Shown: positions 37,028 through 47,918, counted from the stretch's first letter. The stretch is 64,000 nucleotides of DNA from Mycobacterium sp. PS03-16 (GCF_004570325.1 NZ_SPQO01000014.1:1-64000), one strand, 5' to 3'. Made by a program: numbers and translations. The notes: generated by a model from the letters alone, not told the origin.

Positions 37028-38613
37028 TGATCCCCACCCCGAACGTCGAATACGGTCTGCTGTCCCCGATGCTCATCGTGCTGGGCGTGGCCATCGCGGG
37101 CGTGCTGGTCGAGGCGTTGGCGCCGCGCGCGATTCGGTACCGCATCCAGGTCACGCTGGCGCTGGCCGGGTCGGCGGCCGCGCTGGTCGCGGTGGCGCTG
37201 GTGGCGCGCGCAATGTCCGGTGAGATCGGTAGGCCCGCGGTGATGGGCTCGGTGATGATCGACCGGCCCGCCCTGTTCCTGCAGGGCACCATCCTGCTGG
37301 TCGCGGTGCTGGGCCTCCTGCTGATCGCCGAGCGCCGAATCCCGGTGGCCGCCGACGCCCCCGCCGATGCGCGTTCCGCCGCAAGGGGGATGGACGGGTT
37401 CACACCGCAGGCGTCGGTGGTGCCGGGCAGCGTCGCCGAACAGGTGGCCACCCGGGCGGGCGCTATGCAGACCGAGGTGTTCCCGCTGACGATGTTCGCG
37501 GTCGGCGGGATGCTGCTGTTCCCGGCCGCCGACGACCTGCTCACCATGTTCATCGCGCTCGAAGTGCTGTCCCTGCCGCTGTACCTGCTGTGCGGCCTGG
37601 CCCGGCGCCGGCGTCTGCTCTCGCAGGAGGCGGCGCTGAAGTACTTCCTGCTGGGCGCGTTCTCGTCGGCGTTCTTCCTCTACGGCGTCGCGATGCTCTA
37701 CGGCTATGCCGGCACCCTCGACCTGCGTGGCGTCGCCGCCGCGGTGGCCGACGGATCCGGCAAGACGTCGCTGGCGCTGATCGGGACGGGCCTGCTGCTG
37801 GTCGGGGTGCTGTTCAAGGTGGGGGCGGTGCCGTTCCACTCCTGGATCCCCGACGTCTACCAGGGCGCGCCCACGCCGGTGACGGCGTTCATGGCTGCCG
37901 CCACCAAGATCGCGGCATTCGGCGCGATGCTGCGCATCTTCTACGTGGCGCTGCCCGAACTGCGGGCCGATTGGCGGCCGGTGCTGTGGGTGATCGCGAT
38001 CCTGACGATGGTCATCGGCACCGTGACCGCGGTGACCCAGACCGACGTCAAACGCATGCTGGCGTATTCGGCGGTCGCACACTCCGGGTTCATCCTCACC
38101 GGCGTGATCGCCGAGAACCGGCCCGGGCTGTCCTCGACCCTGTTCTACCTGTTCGCCTACGGGTTCAGCACCGTCGGCGCGTTCGCGGTGGTCAGTCTGG
38201 TCCGCGACGCCGACGGTCAGGAGGACACGGCGATGGCGCGCTGGGCGGGCCTGGGTCGGCGCAATCCGCTCGTGGGCGCGGTGTTTTCGCTGTTTCTGCT
38301 GGCTTTCGCCGGGATTCCGCTGACCAGCGGGTTCGTCAGCAAGTTCGCGGTGTTCAAGGCCGCCGGTGAGGGTGGGGCGATTCCGCTGGTGGTGGTCGGC
38401 GTGATCGCCAGTGCCATCGCCGCCTACTTCTACGTGCGGGTGATCGTGCTGATGTTCTTCACCGAGCCGCCGGCCGACGCGCCGCAGGTGATGGTGCCCA
38501 GTGGGCTGACGACGGCGGCGGTGACGGTCACCGCCGCGGTGACGCTCGCACTGGGCGCGCTGCCGCAGCCGCTGCTGGACCTGGCCAACAGCGCCGACCT
38601 CTTCGCGGGCTAG
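37027..38613 (+). CDS. nuoN: NADH-quinone oxidoreductase subunit N (antiporter-like)
   Basis: A 528-residue proton-pumping subunit. Conserved features: E179 in MFIALEVLSLPLYLL, the loop KVGAVPFHSWIPDVYQGAPTPVTAFMAA with its lysine, and QTDVKRMLAYSAVAHSGFILTG. Compared with E. coli NuoN there is a hydrophilic insertion at about residues 103-148 between helices, as in other mycobacteria. ATG 37027 overlaps the nuoM stop. Last gene of the operon; the gap of 22 bp to the convergent SDR stop has no strong hairpin, so the termination mechanism is not evident. Confidence 0.96.
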   Translation: MIPTPNVEYGLLSPMLIVLGVAIAGVLVEALAPRAIRYRIQVTLALAGSAAALVAVALVARAMSGEIGRPAVMGSVMIDRPALFLQGTILLVAVLGLLLIAERRIPVAADAPADARSAARGMDGFTPQASVVPGSVAEQVATRAGAMQTEVFPLTMFAVGGMLLFPAADDLLTMFIALEVLSLPLYLLCGLARRRRLLSQEAALKYFLLGAFSSAFFLYGVAMLYGYAGTLDLRGVAAAVADGSGKTSLALIGTGLLLVGVLFKVGAVPFHSWIPDVYQGAPTPVTAFMAAATKIAAFGAMLRIFYVALPELRADWRPVLWVIAILTMVIGTVTAVTQTDVKRMLAYSAVAHSGFILTGVIAENRPGLSSTLFYLFAYGFSTVGAFAVVSLVRDADGQEDTAMARWAGLGRRNPLVGAVFSLFLLAFAGIPLTSGFVSKFAVFKAAGEGGAIPLVVVGVIASAIAAYFYVRVIVLMFFTEPPADAPQVMVPSGLTTAAVTVTAAVTLALGALPQPLLDLANSADLFAG

Positions 38614-38635
38614 CCAGGCGACGGGACCTCGCGCC

Positions 38636-39376
38636 TCACCACGGGTAGACGGCGCCCGTGTCGCCGCGGAACTGAGCAGTGGGGCCGTCGTCGCCGATCG
38701 TGGCCATGGCGACCGCCACCTTGGCGCCCTCGGCCGGGTCACCGGCCCCCGGGGTGGGCAGTCCCCCGTTGAGTTCGGTGGCGCGGTAGCCCGGGCAGAC
38801 GGCATTGACCTTGACGTTGTCGGCCCGCAGCTCATTGGCGTACAGCACGGTCAGCGCGTTCAACGCCGCCTTGGAGGTCTGATAGGCGGCCTGGTTCAGC
38901 TTCGTCACCTCGACGTCGGGGTCGGCGATCAGCGCGATCGACCCCATCGCGCTCGAGACGTTCACGATGCGCGGGGAGCTCGACCTGCGCAGCAGAGGGA
39001 GGAACGTGTTGGTCACCGCGGCCACCCCGAAGACGTTGGTGTCGAACGTGCGGCGTAGATCGTCGACGGTCATCGCCGATGCGGGGTCGAGTCCGCTGGT
39101 GATGGCGGCGTTGTTGACGAGGATGTCGAGCCGTCCGGTGGCGCGGTCGACGTGCTCGGCAGCCGCGGAAACGGATGCCGGATCGGTGACGTCGAGCCGG
39201 AGGAACTCAACGTCGAGTCCCTGCTCGGTCAGGACACCGGCGGCTGCCCGGCCGCGGCTGACGTCTCGCGCGGCGAGGTAGACGTGGTTTCCGCGCTCCG
39301 CGAGCTGGCTGACGATGTGGTATCCGATTCCCCTGTTGCCACCAGTGACAAGGGCGACGCCGGCGTTCACGTTCAT
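38636..39376 (-). CDS. Short-chain dehydrogenase/reductase
   Basis: A 246-residue classical SDR: TGGNRGIG (11-18), NNAA (88-91), catalytic Ser141/Ser142 in VNVSSAMGS, and Y165-x3-K169 in AAYQTSKAA. The active site is complete, unlike the SDR remnant at 1500-2075. ATG 39376 gives the normal short lead to the nucleotide loop; upstream codons would cross the divergent promoter. It is divergent from an XRE-type regulator with a GACACA inverted repeat between them. SDRs paired with MmyB-type regulators are common in actinobacteria and often respond to xenobiotics or aldehydes, but the substrate is unknown. Confidence 0.88.
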   Translation of the reverse strand: MNVNAGVALVTGGNRGIGYHIVSQLAERGNHVYLAARDVSRGRAAAGVLTEQGLDVEFLRLDVTDPASVSAAAEHVDRATGRLDILVNNAAITSGLDPASAMTVDDLRRTFDTNVFGVAAVTNTFLPLLRRSSSPRIVNVSSAMGSIALIADPDVEVTKLNQAAYQTSKAALNALTVLYANELRADNVKVNAVCPGYRATELNGGLPTPGAGDPAEGAKVAVAMATIGDDGPTAQFRGDTGAVYPW

Positions 39377-39412
39377 GATTCCCACAGTTGCCCGCGCGTC
39401 GGACCGGTGCCA

Positions 39413-39427
39413 GACACACATTGTGTC
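39413..39427. promoter_or_regulatory. Inverted repeat GACACA-N3-TGTGTC between SDR and XRE regulator
   Basis: GACACACATTGTGTC has perfect 6-bp arms, 36 bp upstream of the SDR start. On the other side, CATACT (39452-39457) is a possible -10 ending 7 nt before the regulator ATG at 39465, suggesting a leaderless regulator mRNA. A single dimeric site between divergent genes fits control of both by the XRE protein. Confidence 0.55.
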
Positions 39428-39464
39428 AGCCACGAATCCCCGCGTGGGCGGCATACTCGGGGGC

Positions 39465-40310
39465 ATGGATCAACGGCCCATGGCGCGTTTCCTGCGCGAC
39501 CGTCGGGCCCGGCTTCGGCCCAGCGACGTCGACCTGCCTTCTGACGGACCCCGCCGGACGGCGGGTCTGCGGCGCGAGGAGGTCGCCGCCTTGGCGCACA
39601 TCTCCGCGTCGTACTACACGCGGCTGGAACAGGCTCGCGCGTCGCGGCCGTCGTCAGAGGTCCTCAGCAGCGTGAGCCAGGCGCTCAAACTCAGCGATGA
39701 CGAGCGCACCTTGCTGTTCACGCTCTCGGGCCGCTCACCCGAGGAGGACAATGCGCAAACGCGACGCGATGTCGCGCCGAGCGTCATCGACCTCATCGAT
39801 CGAATGCCCGACACGGCGGCACTGATCCTGGATGCGAAGTACGACATTCTGGCGTGGAACAGTCTGGCGACCGCGGTCTTCGGGGACCTGTCCGCAATCC
39901 CGGGTCGTCAGCGCAACCTCGTGCGTTCCTTCTTCCTCGAACCCGACCCGGCCCGGCGCCACCACGGCGTCAGTGGCAGCGAGGATTTCGCACGGTTCGC
40001 CGTCAGCCAGCTACGCGCCGTCACCGAGCGTTATCCGCGCGACCGCGATCTACAGGCGCTGATCGCCGAACTACGCGGCACCAGCCCTCGATTCGACTCA
40101 CTGTGGCATGGGGTCGACGTCGTCGTCCCGCGCCACCAGATCAAATCCATGACCCATGCCGTCGTCGGGCCGATCGACCTGCACTGCGACCTGCTGTCGA
40201 TCCCGGATCGCGATCAGTTGATGATCCTGTTCACCGCCGACGCGGGAACGCCGTCGCATGACGCGTTGTCCCGGTTGTCGCGCTACGCCAGCAGTCCGAC
40301 CTGCCGGTAG
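39465..40310 (+). CDS. XRE-family regulator with MmyB-like ligand domain
   Basis: A 281-residue regulator. The N-terminal HTH is of the Cro/C1 type (GLRREEVAALAHISASYYTRLEQARASRPSSEVLSSVSQAL, about residues 29-69, with the RREEVA..AGIS.dYY.RLEQGR pattern of actinobacterial regulators). The C-terminal ~180 residues are the MmyB-like PAS-type ligand domain (ALILDAKYDILAWNSLATAVFGD). These bind small hydrophobic ligands, possibly fatty acids. It likely controls the divergent SDR through the repeat at 39413-39427. Its 3' end overlaps the convergent TetR by 28 bp. Confidence 0.9.
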   Translation: MDQRPMARFLRDRRARLRPSDVDLPSDGPRRTAGLRREEVAALAHISASYYTRLEQARASRPSSEVLSSVSQALKLSDDERTLLFTLSGRSPEEDNAQTRRDVAPSVIDLIDRMPDTAALILDAKYDILAWNSLATAVFGDLSAIPGRQRNLVRSFFLEPDPARRHHGVSGSEDFARFAVSQLRAVTERYPRDRDLQALIAELRGTSPRFDSLWHGVDVVVPRHQIKSMTHAVVGPIDLHCDLLSIPDRDQLMILFTADAGTPSHDALSRLSRYASSPTCR

Positions 40311-40879
40311 AGCGCCTCGAGGTAGCGCTTCATCTGCCGTGCGGTGAGCGGATCCGGTTGCAGCACACGGTAGGTGGTGGCGCCGGCGAGCATGTCGACC
40401 AGCACATCCAGGTCGGCGTCGGCGGCGATCGTGCCGTCGGTCTGCGCCCGCTCGAGCATCGCGATGGTCAGCGCCCGGCGCGGTGCGATGTGGTGGGTCC
40501 AGTAGGTCTGCATGAGCATCGGATGGGTGACGGCCGACCCGTAGACCTGGGCGACGAGCGCGCGAAATCTCGGGTCGGCGGCGGTTCGGGCGGCGGCCGC
40601 CACATTGCGGGCGACGAGGTCGCGCGGCGCGATGGCGGCGATCTCCTCGGCCGTCGGCCACCGGACGTCGGCGGCGACGTGCGCCTCGATCGCATCGGCG
40701 ACCAACCGCTCCTTGGTGGGCCACCGCCGGTAGACGGTGGGTTTCCCGACGCCCGCCCGCTTGGCCACCTGTTCGATGCTCATGCCGGTGATGCCGTGCG
40801 CGATGAACAGGTCGAGTGCGGCCGACAGGATCGTGGCGTCCAGCGCCGGGTCCCGGGGACGTCCACGGCTCGCGGTCAC
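40283..40879 (-). CDS. TetR-family regulator downstream of a broken FAD monooxygenase
   Basis: A 198-residue TetR. The start GTG 40879 gives MTASRGRPRDPALD, the typical GRPRD lead, followed by the HTH (GMSIEQVAKRAGVGKPTVYRRWPTKERLVADAI). The C-terminal domain is of the TetR_C_11/AcrR-like class (ALVAQVYGSAVTHPMLMQTYWTHHIAPRR). It overlaps the stop of the monooxygenase pseudogene by GTGA, so it is the second gene of that transcript and probably its autoregulated repressor. With the monooxygenase inactivated, the regulator may have lost its main target or may control other genes. Confidence 0.85.
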   Translation of the reverse strand: MTASRGRPRDPALDATILSAALDLFIAHGITGMSIEQVAKRAGVGKPTVYRRWPTKERLVADAIEAHVAADVRWPTAEEIAAIAPRDLVARNVAAAARTAADPRFRALVAQVYGSAVTHPMLMQTYWTHHIAPRRALTIAMLERAQTDGTIAADADLDVLVDMLAGATTYRVLQPDPLTARQMKRYLEALYRQVGLLA

Positions 40880-42000
40880 CGCACGGATCCGGTCGTCAAT
40901 GCCGACTGCAGCCAGTGCCGCAGGCCGTGGGCGTCGTCGGCGGACACCAGCGCCCATCCCCCGGCGAGTTCCGCACCGGGGATGCCGGGAACGCGGTCGC
41001 CCGGTCGCAGGTGGCGGCGAAGCGACGACGGGCGGTTCGCCAGCGGCACGACGACGTGGTCCCGGATCATACGGCCGACCGGGCTCTGCGCGACGTTGAT
41101 CTTGGTGGCGAAACTGGTGCCGCGCAGCACCTCGGTGGCAAGCGGTCGCCGCTCGGCCTCATAGGTGTCGAGCAGCGCGGGCTCGGCGCGCCGGTCGACC
41201 ACCAGCGCCAGCTTCCACGCCAGATTCTCGGCGTCACCGAGGCCGGTCAGCATCCCCTGACCGCCGAACGGCGCATGGGTGTGCGCGGCGTCGCCGGCGA
41301 GGAACACCCGACCGCGGCGATAGGTATCGGCGAGCCGGCGATGCACGCTGAACATCGAAAGCCACTCAGCGGCGGTCACGTGCACATCGCGCCCGGTGCG
41401 CTCGGGCAGGATGCGCCGCAGCCGCGTCAGGATCTGGGCATCGGTGGGCCGGTCCGCCCGGCCGGGGTCGTAGGCGATCACCCGCCACAGACCGTCGGGC
41501 ATCGGCATCACGCCCACCATGCCGTCGGGGTGGATCCACCCGGTGGTACCGGTCCGGTCGAGATCCCAGTCCAGTCGCACGTCGGCCAGCAGGAACCGTT
41601 CGGAGAGCCGCACTCCCGGGAAATCGATGCCCGCACAGCGGCGTGTGGTGCTGGCGGCACCGTCGCAGCCGAGCAGCCACTACGCGCGGACGCGTTCGTG
41701 CGTGCCCAGCGTGACGGACACCCCGCTGCCGTCTTGGCCGAACTCGGTCAACGCTGCGCCCCAGGAGATTTCGCCGCCCAGTTCGGTGAGCCTGGCTCGC
41801 AGCACGCTCTCCACGGCGGCCTGTGAGATCACCATCGGCGGGGCGGCGGTGTGCAGCTGCGGATCACCGAACCGCACCCGCATGACCGGCTTGTCCCCGA
41901 GGTAGGTGGTGATGCGCATGGCAGGCACCGACCGCTCGGGCAGGTCACCGAGCGCGCCGATGCGGTCGAGCACCTCGGATCCGCGGGCATGCAGGAAGTT
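40876..42000 (-). pseudogene. FAD-dependent monooxygenase, broken (amber codon and missing N-terminus)
   Basis: Class A aromatic hydroxylase family (PF01494-type). Reading frame from about 42000 gives ANFLHARGSEVLDRIGALG, then on to THERVRA; a TAG at 41682-41680 interrupts, and the same frame continues with WLLGCDGAASTTRRCAG, which is the family's conserved GCDGA..TVR segment. Further on, VFLAGDAAHTHAPFGGQGML is the second FAD motif (GD). One base change (C for G at plus-strand 41680) would turn the stop into Tyr. In addition the N-terminal ~40 residues with the GxGxxG dinucleotide loop are absent: the upstream frame runs into the echA gene on the other strand. Two lesions make a pseudogene likely even if the stop were a sequencing error. 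Confidence 0.75.
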
Positions 42001-42020
42001 GGCGGCGCTAAGTTCGACCC

Positions 42021-42794
42021 ATGACTTCGCTCGTCATGCAGGCCGACCACGGCGCCGTCCGCGTCCTCACCATGAACCGTCCCGAGGCACGCAACGCGCT
42101 CGGCCGTGCGCTGTTCGGTGCCCTGTACGACGCGCTGTCCGAGGCCGACGCCGACGAGGCGGTGCGCGCGGTGGTGCTCACCGGCGCCGATCCGGCGTTC
42201 TGCGCGGGCGTCGACCTCAAGGAGGCCGCCCGCGACGGCGCTCGCTACTTCGGCGAATTCGCCTCCCGCAGCTGTATCACCCGCGTCGCCGAGATGACCA
42301 CCCCGATCATCGGCGCCGTCAACGGCGCGGTGTTCACCGGTGGACTGGAGATGGCGCTGGGTTGCGACTTCCTGATCGCCTCCGACCGCGCGGTGTTCGC
42401 CGACACCCACGCCCGCGTCGGCATCCTGCCCGGTGGCGGCATGACCGCCCGGCTGCCGCAGGTGGTCGGCGCGGCGATGGCCCGGCGGCTGTCGATGACC
42501 GGCGAGGTGGTCGACGCCGCGCGGGCCGAACGCATCGGGCTGGTGACCGAGGTCGTCTCGCACGACCGGCTGCTGACCCGGGCGCTCGAGCTGGCGACCC
42601 AGATCGCCGAGGTCCCCGCCGCGACGATGGCCGGGCTCAAGGAGATCTACTCGCGCGGAACCGGTCCGGCGCTCTCCCCCGCGCTGGCCGCCGAACGCGA
42701 CATCGCGTCGGCCCAGGTGCGCGACTTCATCGGCCTCGGGGAGCGTTTCGAGAAGGTGATCGCGCGGAACCGGTCGCAGATCACGCCGGGTTAG
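42021..42794 (+). CDS. Enoyl-CoA hydratase/isomerase family protein
   Basis: A 257-residue crotonase. N-terminal VLTMNRPEARNALGRALF, the CoA-binding/oxyanion segment AFCAGVDLKEA (about residues 58-68) and NGAVFTGGLEMALGCDFLIAS with the first catalytic Glu (equivalent to E144 of rat hydratase) are present. At the second catalytic position the motif reads FADTHARVGILPGGGM, so the equivalent of E164 appears to be His. Many mycobacterial EchA proteins share this; it suggests a non-hydratase activity such as isomerase or lyase. It starts about 20 bp from the broken monooxygenase on the other strand and ends overlapping the convergent ABC gene in TTAG. Confidence 0.87.
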   Translation: MTSLVMQADHGAVRVLTMNRPEARNALGRALFGALYDALSEADADEAVRAVVLTGADPAFCAGVDLKEAARDGARYFGEFASRSCITRVAEMTTPIIGAVNGAVFTGGLEMALGCDFLIASDRAVFADTHARVGILPGGGMTARLPQVVGAAMARRLSMTGEVVDAARAERIGLVTEVVSHDRLLTRALELATQIAEVPAATMAGLKEIYSRGTGPALSPALAAERDIASAQVRDFIGLGERFEKVIARNRSQITPG

Positions 42795-43612
42795 CCGACC
42801 TGCCGCTGCGGTCCGGTGTCGGACTGGGCGAACCACCGCCCGCCGTGGCTGCCGATGCGGATCGGATGATTGAAGCAGGCGCTGATCGCGTCGGAGGTCA
42901 ACACGCCGTGCACCGGGCCCTGGGCGATCACCCGACCGTCCCGTAGCAGCAACGCATGGGAGGTGGTCGACGGAATCTCCTCGATGTGGTGGGTCACCAG
43001 CACCGTCGCCAGCTGCGGATCGGTACGCCGCAACCCGTCCATCGCGGCCAGGAGTTGTTCGCGCGCAGCCAGATCCAGACCGGTGGCCGGCTCGTCGAGG
43101 ATGAGCAGATGCGGCTCACCGATCAGCGCGCGGGCGATCAGCGCGCGTCCGCGTTCACCCTGTGACAGCACCTGCCAGCGGGCGTCGGCGCGTCCGGTCA
43201 GCCCGAGAGAGCCGATCAGTTCCTCGGCACGGTCGGCCTGCTCGGCCGTCGGCGTCCAGCGCGGGACGAATTCGGGGGTGTTGGTCAGGCCGGTCAGCAC
43301 CACCTCGCGCACCGACAGGGGTGCGTCGACGCGGTGGCGCGGGTCGACATGACCGATGTGGGTGCGCAGTTCCCGCATGTCGACCCGGCCGAGCCGGTGG
43401 CCCAGCACCTCGACGGTGCCGCTGCTGGGATGCGCGATCGCGCCGAACAGGCTGAGCAGCGTGCTTTTGCCGGCGCCGTTGGGGCCCAGCAGCACCCAGC
43501 TCTGCCCGGCTTCGATGTGCACGGTGACGTCGGCGAGCAGATGCCGTCCGCTGCGCACCACGCCGACCGCCTCGGCACGCAGGAGGTCGGGCCGGTGGGC
43601 GGTCTTGGTCAC
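42791..43612 (-). CDS. ABC transporter ATP-binding protein (single NBD, no permease nearby)
   Basis: A 273-residue nucleotide-binding domain: Walker A GPNGAGKST (43-51), signature LSQGERGRA (149-157), Walker B LLILDEPA with D173/E174, and the switch His208 in VTHHIEEIP. Start GTG 43612 overlaps the deacetylase stop (GTGA). The sequence resembles molybdate- or metal-type ATPases used in cytoplasmic ABC proteins, but no membrane permease or binding protein is encoded next to it. It is third in an operon with a TetR and a PIG-L deacetylase. It may serve a permease elsewhere or act without transport; this cannot be decided from the sequence. Confidence 0.87.
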   Translation of the reverse strand: MTKTAHRPDLLRAEAVGVVRSGRHLLADVTVHIEAGQSWVLLGPNGAGKSTLLSLFGAIAHPSSGTVEVLGHRLGRVDMRELRTHIGHVDPRHRVDAPLSVREVVLTGLTNTPEFVPRWTPTAEQADRAEELIGSLGLTGRADARWQVLSQGERGRALIARALIGEPHLLILDEPATGLDLAAREQLLAAMDGLRRTDPQLATVLVTHHIEEIPSTTSHALLLRDGRVIAQGPVHGVLTSDAISACFNHPIRIGSHGGRWFAQSDTGPQRQVG

Positions 43613-44295
43613 GTCACACTCCTGGGGCGTTTGAGGATGAACTCCACGGTGGGCCGGCCCCCGAACTCCGGGCGTGGGCCGGTGGTCATCTCGACCTGCC
43701 TGCGCGCCTGCTCGCGCACCGGGGTTGCGGGATCCAGCACCGACAGATAACGCTCGTGCGCGGCCAGCGATTCCACCGCCGCGTCGATGAACCCGTCGAC
43801 GGTCTCGCCGTGGGTGGCGTCCGGGCCGTTCTCGAACAGCCACTCCGGCGGGTCGGCCATCGAGTCGTACGCCGCGGCGACCGCGGTGGCGAACTCGATG
43901 TGGTCGCGCTGGTTGGGTGAGCCGGGCGCCCACTCGGGGCCGCTGTAGATCGTGATCACCACGTCCGGCGCCACCGTGCGGATGGTGTCGACGATCCGGG
44001 CGCGCAGCGCGGGGGTGTCTCGGATGCGGCTGTCGGGGAAGTCCCAGAACTGCACGTCGTGCACGCCGACGACGGCGGCCGACCGGCGCTGCTCCTGCTC
44101 CCGGAGCGGTCCGGCCTGCTCCGGCGCCAGTCCCGCGATACCGGCCTCGCCGCGGGAGGCGAGCGCGTAGTGCACGACGCGGCCCTGCGCGGTCCACTTC
44201 GCGACCGCGGCGCCGATACCGTATTCGGGGTCGTCGGGATGCGGCACCAGGACCAGCGCGGTGCGCCAGCCGGCCGGGAACGGTTGCAGGGTCAC
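43609..44295 (-). CDS. PIG-L family zinc deacetylase (LmbE-like)
   Basis: A 228-residue LmbE/PIG-L protein with the zinc motif HPDD (H19, D21, D22 in VPHPDDPEYGIG) and a later His in NQRDHIEFA (about residue 121) that completes the metal site. Mycobacterial relatives include MshB and Mca, which deacetylate mycothiol intermediates or cleave mycothiol S-conjugates, but this protein is shorter than either and lacks other MshB features, so the substrate is open. GTG 44295 is 4 nt after the TetR stop; a GTG at 44313 would overlap it. The coupling to a TetR and an ABC ATPase suggests a detoxification role. Confidence 0.85.
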   Translation of the reverse strand: MTLQPFPAGWRTALVLVPHPDDPEYGIGAAVAKWTAQGRVVHYALASRGEAGIAGLAPEQAGPLREQEQRRSAAVVGVHDVQFWDFPDSRIRDTPALRARIVDTIRTVAPDVVITIYSGPEWAPGSPNQRDHIEFATAVAAAYDSMADPPEWLFENGPDATHGETVDGFIDAAVESLAAHERYLSVLDPATPVREQARRQVEMTTGPRPEFGGRPTVEFILKRPRSVT

Positions 44296-44299
44296 CGCC

Positions 44300-46076
<1,777 letters not shown>

Positions 46077-46077
<1 letters not shown>

Positions 46078-47216
46078 TGCTCGGCCCCATGGACGAATTC
46101 CCGGTGCACCAGGTGCCGCAGCCGATCGCCTGGCCGGGTTCGTCGGACCGCAACTTCTACGACCGGTCCTATTTCAACGCCCACGATCGCACCGGTGACC
46201 TGTTCCTCATCACCGGCATCGGGTACTACCCGAATCTCGGCGTCAAGGACGCGTTCGTGCTGCTGTCGCGCCGCCGCGGCGGCGAGAGGGGCCTGCTCGG
46301 CGACACGCACACCGCGGTGCACCTGTCCGACGCCATCGACTCCGACCGGCTCCACCAGCACGTCGGCGCATACCGCGTCGAGGTCGACGAGCCGCTGCAC
46401 AAGCTGCGCATCGTGATGGACGAGACCGAAGGTGTCGCAGTGGATCTCACGTGGGAGGGCCTGTACGGCGTCGTGCAGGAACAGCCCCACGTCCTGCGCA
46501 CCGGCAACCGGGTGACGCTGGACGCGCAACGCTTCGCCCAGGTCGGCGCGTGGAGCGGCCGCATCGCCGTCGACGGCGAGGAGATCGTGGTCGATCCGTC
46601 GACCTGGATCGGCACCCGGGACCGGTCCTGGGGCATCCGTCCCATCGGGGAGGCCGAACCGGCCGGGCGCCCGGCCGATCCGCCGTTCGAGGGCATGTGG
46701 TGGCTGTATGTGCCGATGGCGTTCGAGGACTTCGCGATCGTGCTGATCATTCAGGAGGACCCCAGCGGATTCCGCTCGCTCAACGACTGCACGCGGGTCT
46801 TCACCGACGGGCGGGTCGAGCAGCTCGGTTGGCCCCGGGTGAAGGTTCACTACACCTCGGGAACCCGCATCCCCCACGGCGCCACCATCGAGGCGGCCAC
46901 CCCCGACGGTGACCCACTCGTCTTCGAAGTCGAGTCGAAGCTGCCCGTGCCGATCCACATCGGCGGCGGTTACGGCGGCGACAGCGACTGGATCCACGGC
47001 GTCTGGAAGGGCGAGAAGTTCACCGAGCGCCTCGATTACGACCTGTCGGACCCCGCGGTGTCCGGCCGCGCGATGTTCGGTGTCATCGACCACGTCGGCC
47101 GGGCCACCTGCCAGGTCGGCGGCCGCACCCTCGAGGGTTGGGGCCTGTTCGAACACGGCGCGCTGGGCCGCCACGACCCGTCCGGCTTCGCCGACTGGCT
47201 GACCGTCGCGCCCTAG
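46077..47216 (+). CDS. Conserved protein of unknown function, kinase partner
   Basis: A 379-residue soluble protein, no signal peptide or membrane segment. It is rich in beta-strands and aromatic residues (DRNFYDRSYFNAHDRTGDLFLITGIGYYPNLGVKDAFVLL near the N-terminus, WIGTRDRSWGIRP and GMWWLYVPMAFEDFAIVLIIQED in the middle). The repeated strand pattern with RDRSWG is reminiscent of the lipocalin-like beta-barrels of CrtC/AttH-type hydratases, which add water to terpenoid double bonds; this is a structural guess only. It overlaps the APH-fold kinase stop, so the two are made together. Its stop overlaps the convergent gene in CTAG. Confidence 0.65.
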
Positions 47217-47578
47217 GCGATGGCGAACAACGCGGCGGCCGCCGCGGCCTCCACCCCGCAGTAGAACCAGTTGGGATAGAACGTGGTCCGGTCGCCGAGC
47301 ACGGCGGCGATCACCCGACCACCGGCCATGCCCGCCAGCGCCGCTCCGACGGTGATCAGGACGCCGGTGCGTACCGGCCCGTCCTGCCAGAGGGCCGCCA
47401 GCAGGACGGCAGTCACCCCGAGGCCGAAGCCGCCGTAGACGGCGCGCACCTCCGACCGTGCGGTGCCGGTTGTGACGTCGATACCGAATGGGCGGATGAG
47501 CGCCGCCGGCGCCGCGAGCGCGTAACACCCCATACCGGCGAAGAACACGGCGACGACGACGATCACGGCAGCGGCCAC
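47213..47578 (-). CDS. Four-helix small membrane protein, DUF4345-like
   Basis: A 121-residue protein with four membrane helices (about residues 3-25, 45-65, 72-92, 100-120). The segment SEVRAVYGGFGLGVTAVLL is the conserved core of DUF4345-type proteins. Start GTG 47578 follows GGAGG by 5 nt. The family has no known function. It converges on the kinase-partner gene in CTAG and is divergent from the AraC remnant. Confidence 0.75.
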   Translation of the reverse strand: MAAAVIVVVAVFFAGMGCYALAAPAALIRPFGIDVTTGTARSEVRAVYGGFGLGVTAVLLAALWQDGPVRTGVLITVGAALAGMAGGRVIAAVLGDRTTFYPNWFYCGVEAAAAAALFAIA

Positions 47579-47623
47579 GGTAACCTCCGGGAGAAGACAC
47601 ATCGGCTGGGGTCGGGGGTCAGC

Positions 47624-47870
47624 ATGTCGGACGCCATCGCCTCGGCGCTTCCACGAACGTGCTCCCCGACGGTGTGGTTGTGGCCCGGGCAGGCCCTCTA
47701 CGCCGGGCCCGGACTGGGGTTGGCGCCACACTCGGGGTCGGTGTCCTGCCTGGCGGTGGCCGTCGACGGACTCCTCACCGTGACGATGGGCTCGGTGATC
47801 GTGCGGGCGGTGAGCGTGCTGATCCCGCCGCGGACCATCCATCACCTGAACACCCGCGACGTTCGGCCTG
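47624..47870 (+). pseudogene. AraC-family regulator, N-terminal remnant
   Basis: From ATG 47624 the frame reads MSDAIASALPRTCSPTVWLW, then PGQALYAGPGLGLAPHSGSV, SCLAVAVDG and VLIPPRTIHHLNTRD. This is the ligand-domain N-terminus of AraC regulators widespread in mycobacteria (LWPGQALYxGPSLxLxPHSGSVxCLAVxxDG..vLIPPRTrHrL). After about 47870 homology stops: the rest of the ligand domain and the whole DNA-binding domain are absent, and the DNA runs into the end of the convergent monooxygenase gene. About 80 of the usual ~300 residues remain. It occupies the only stretch over 300 bp here without an intact gene (47579-47918). Confidence 0.65.
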
Positions 47871-47918
47871 TCCGCGACCGCGCTGCTCAGCAGCGGTGTG
47901 GTGGTGCGGACCCCGTGA

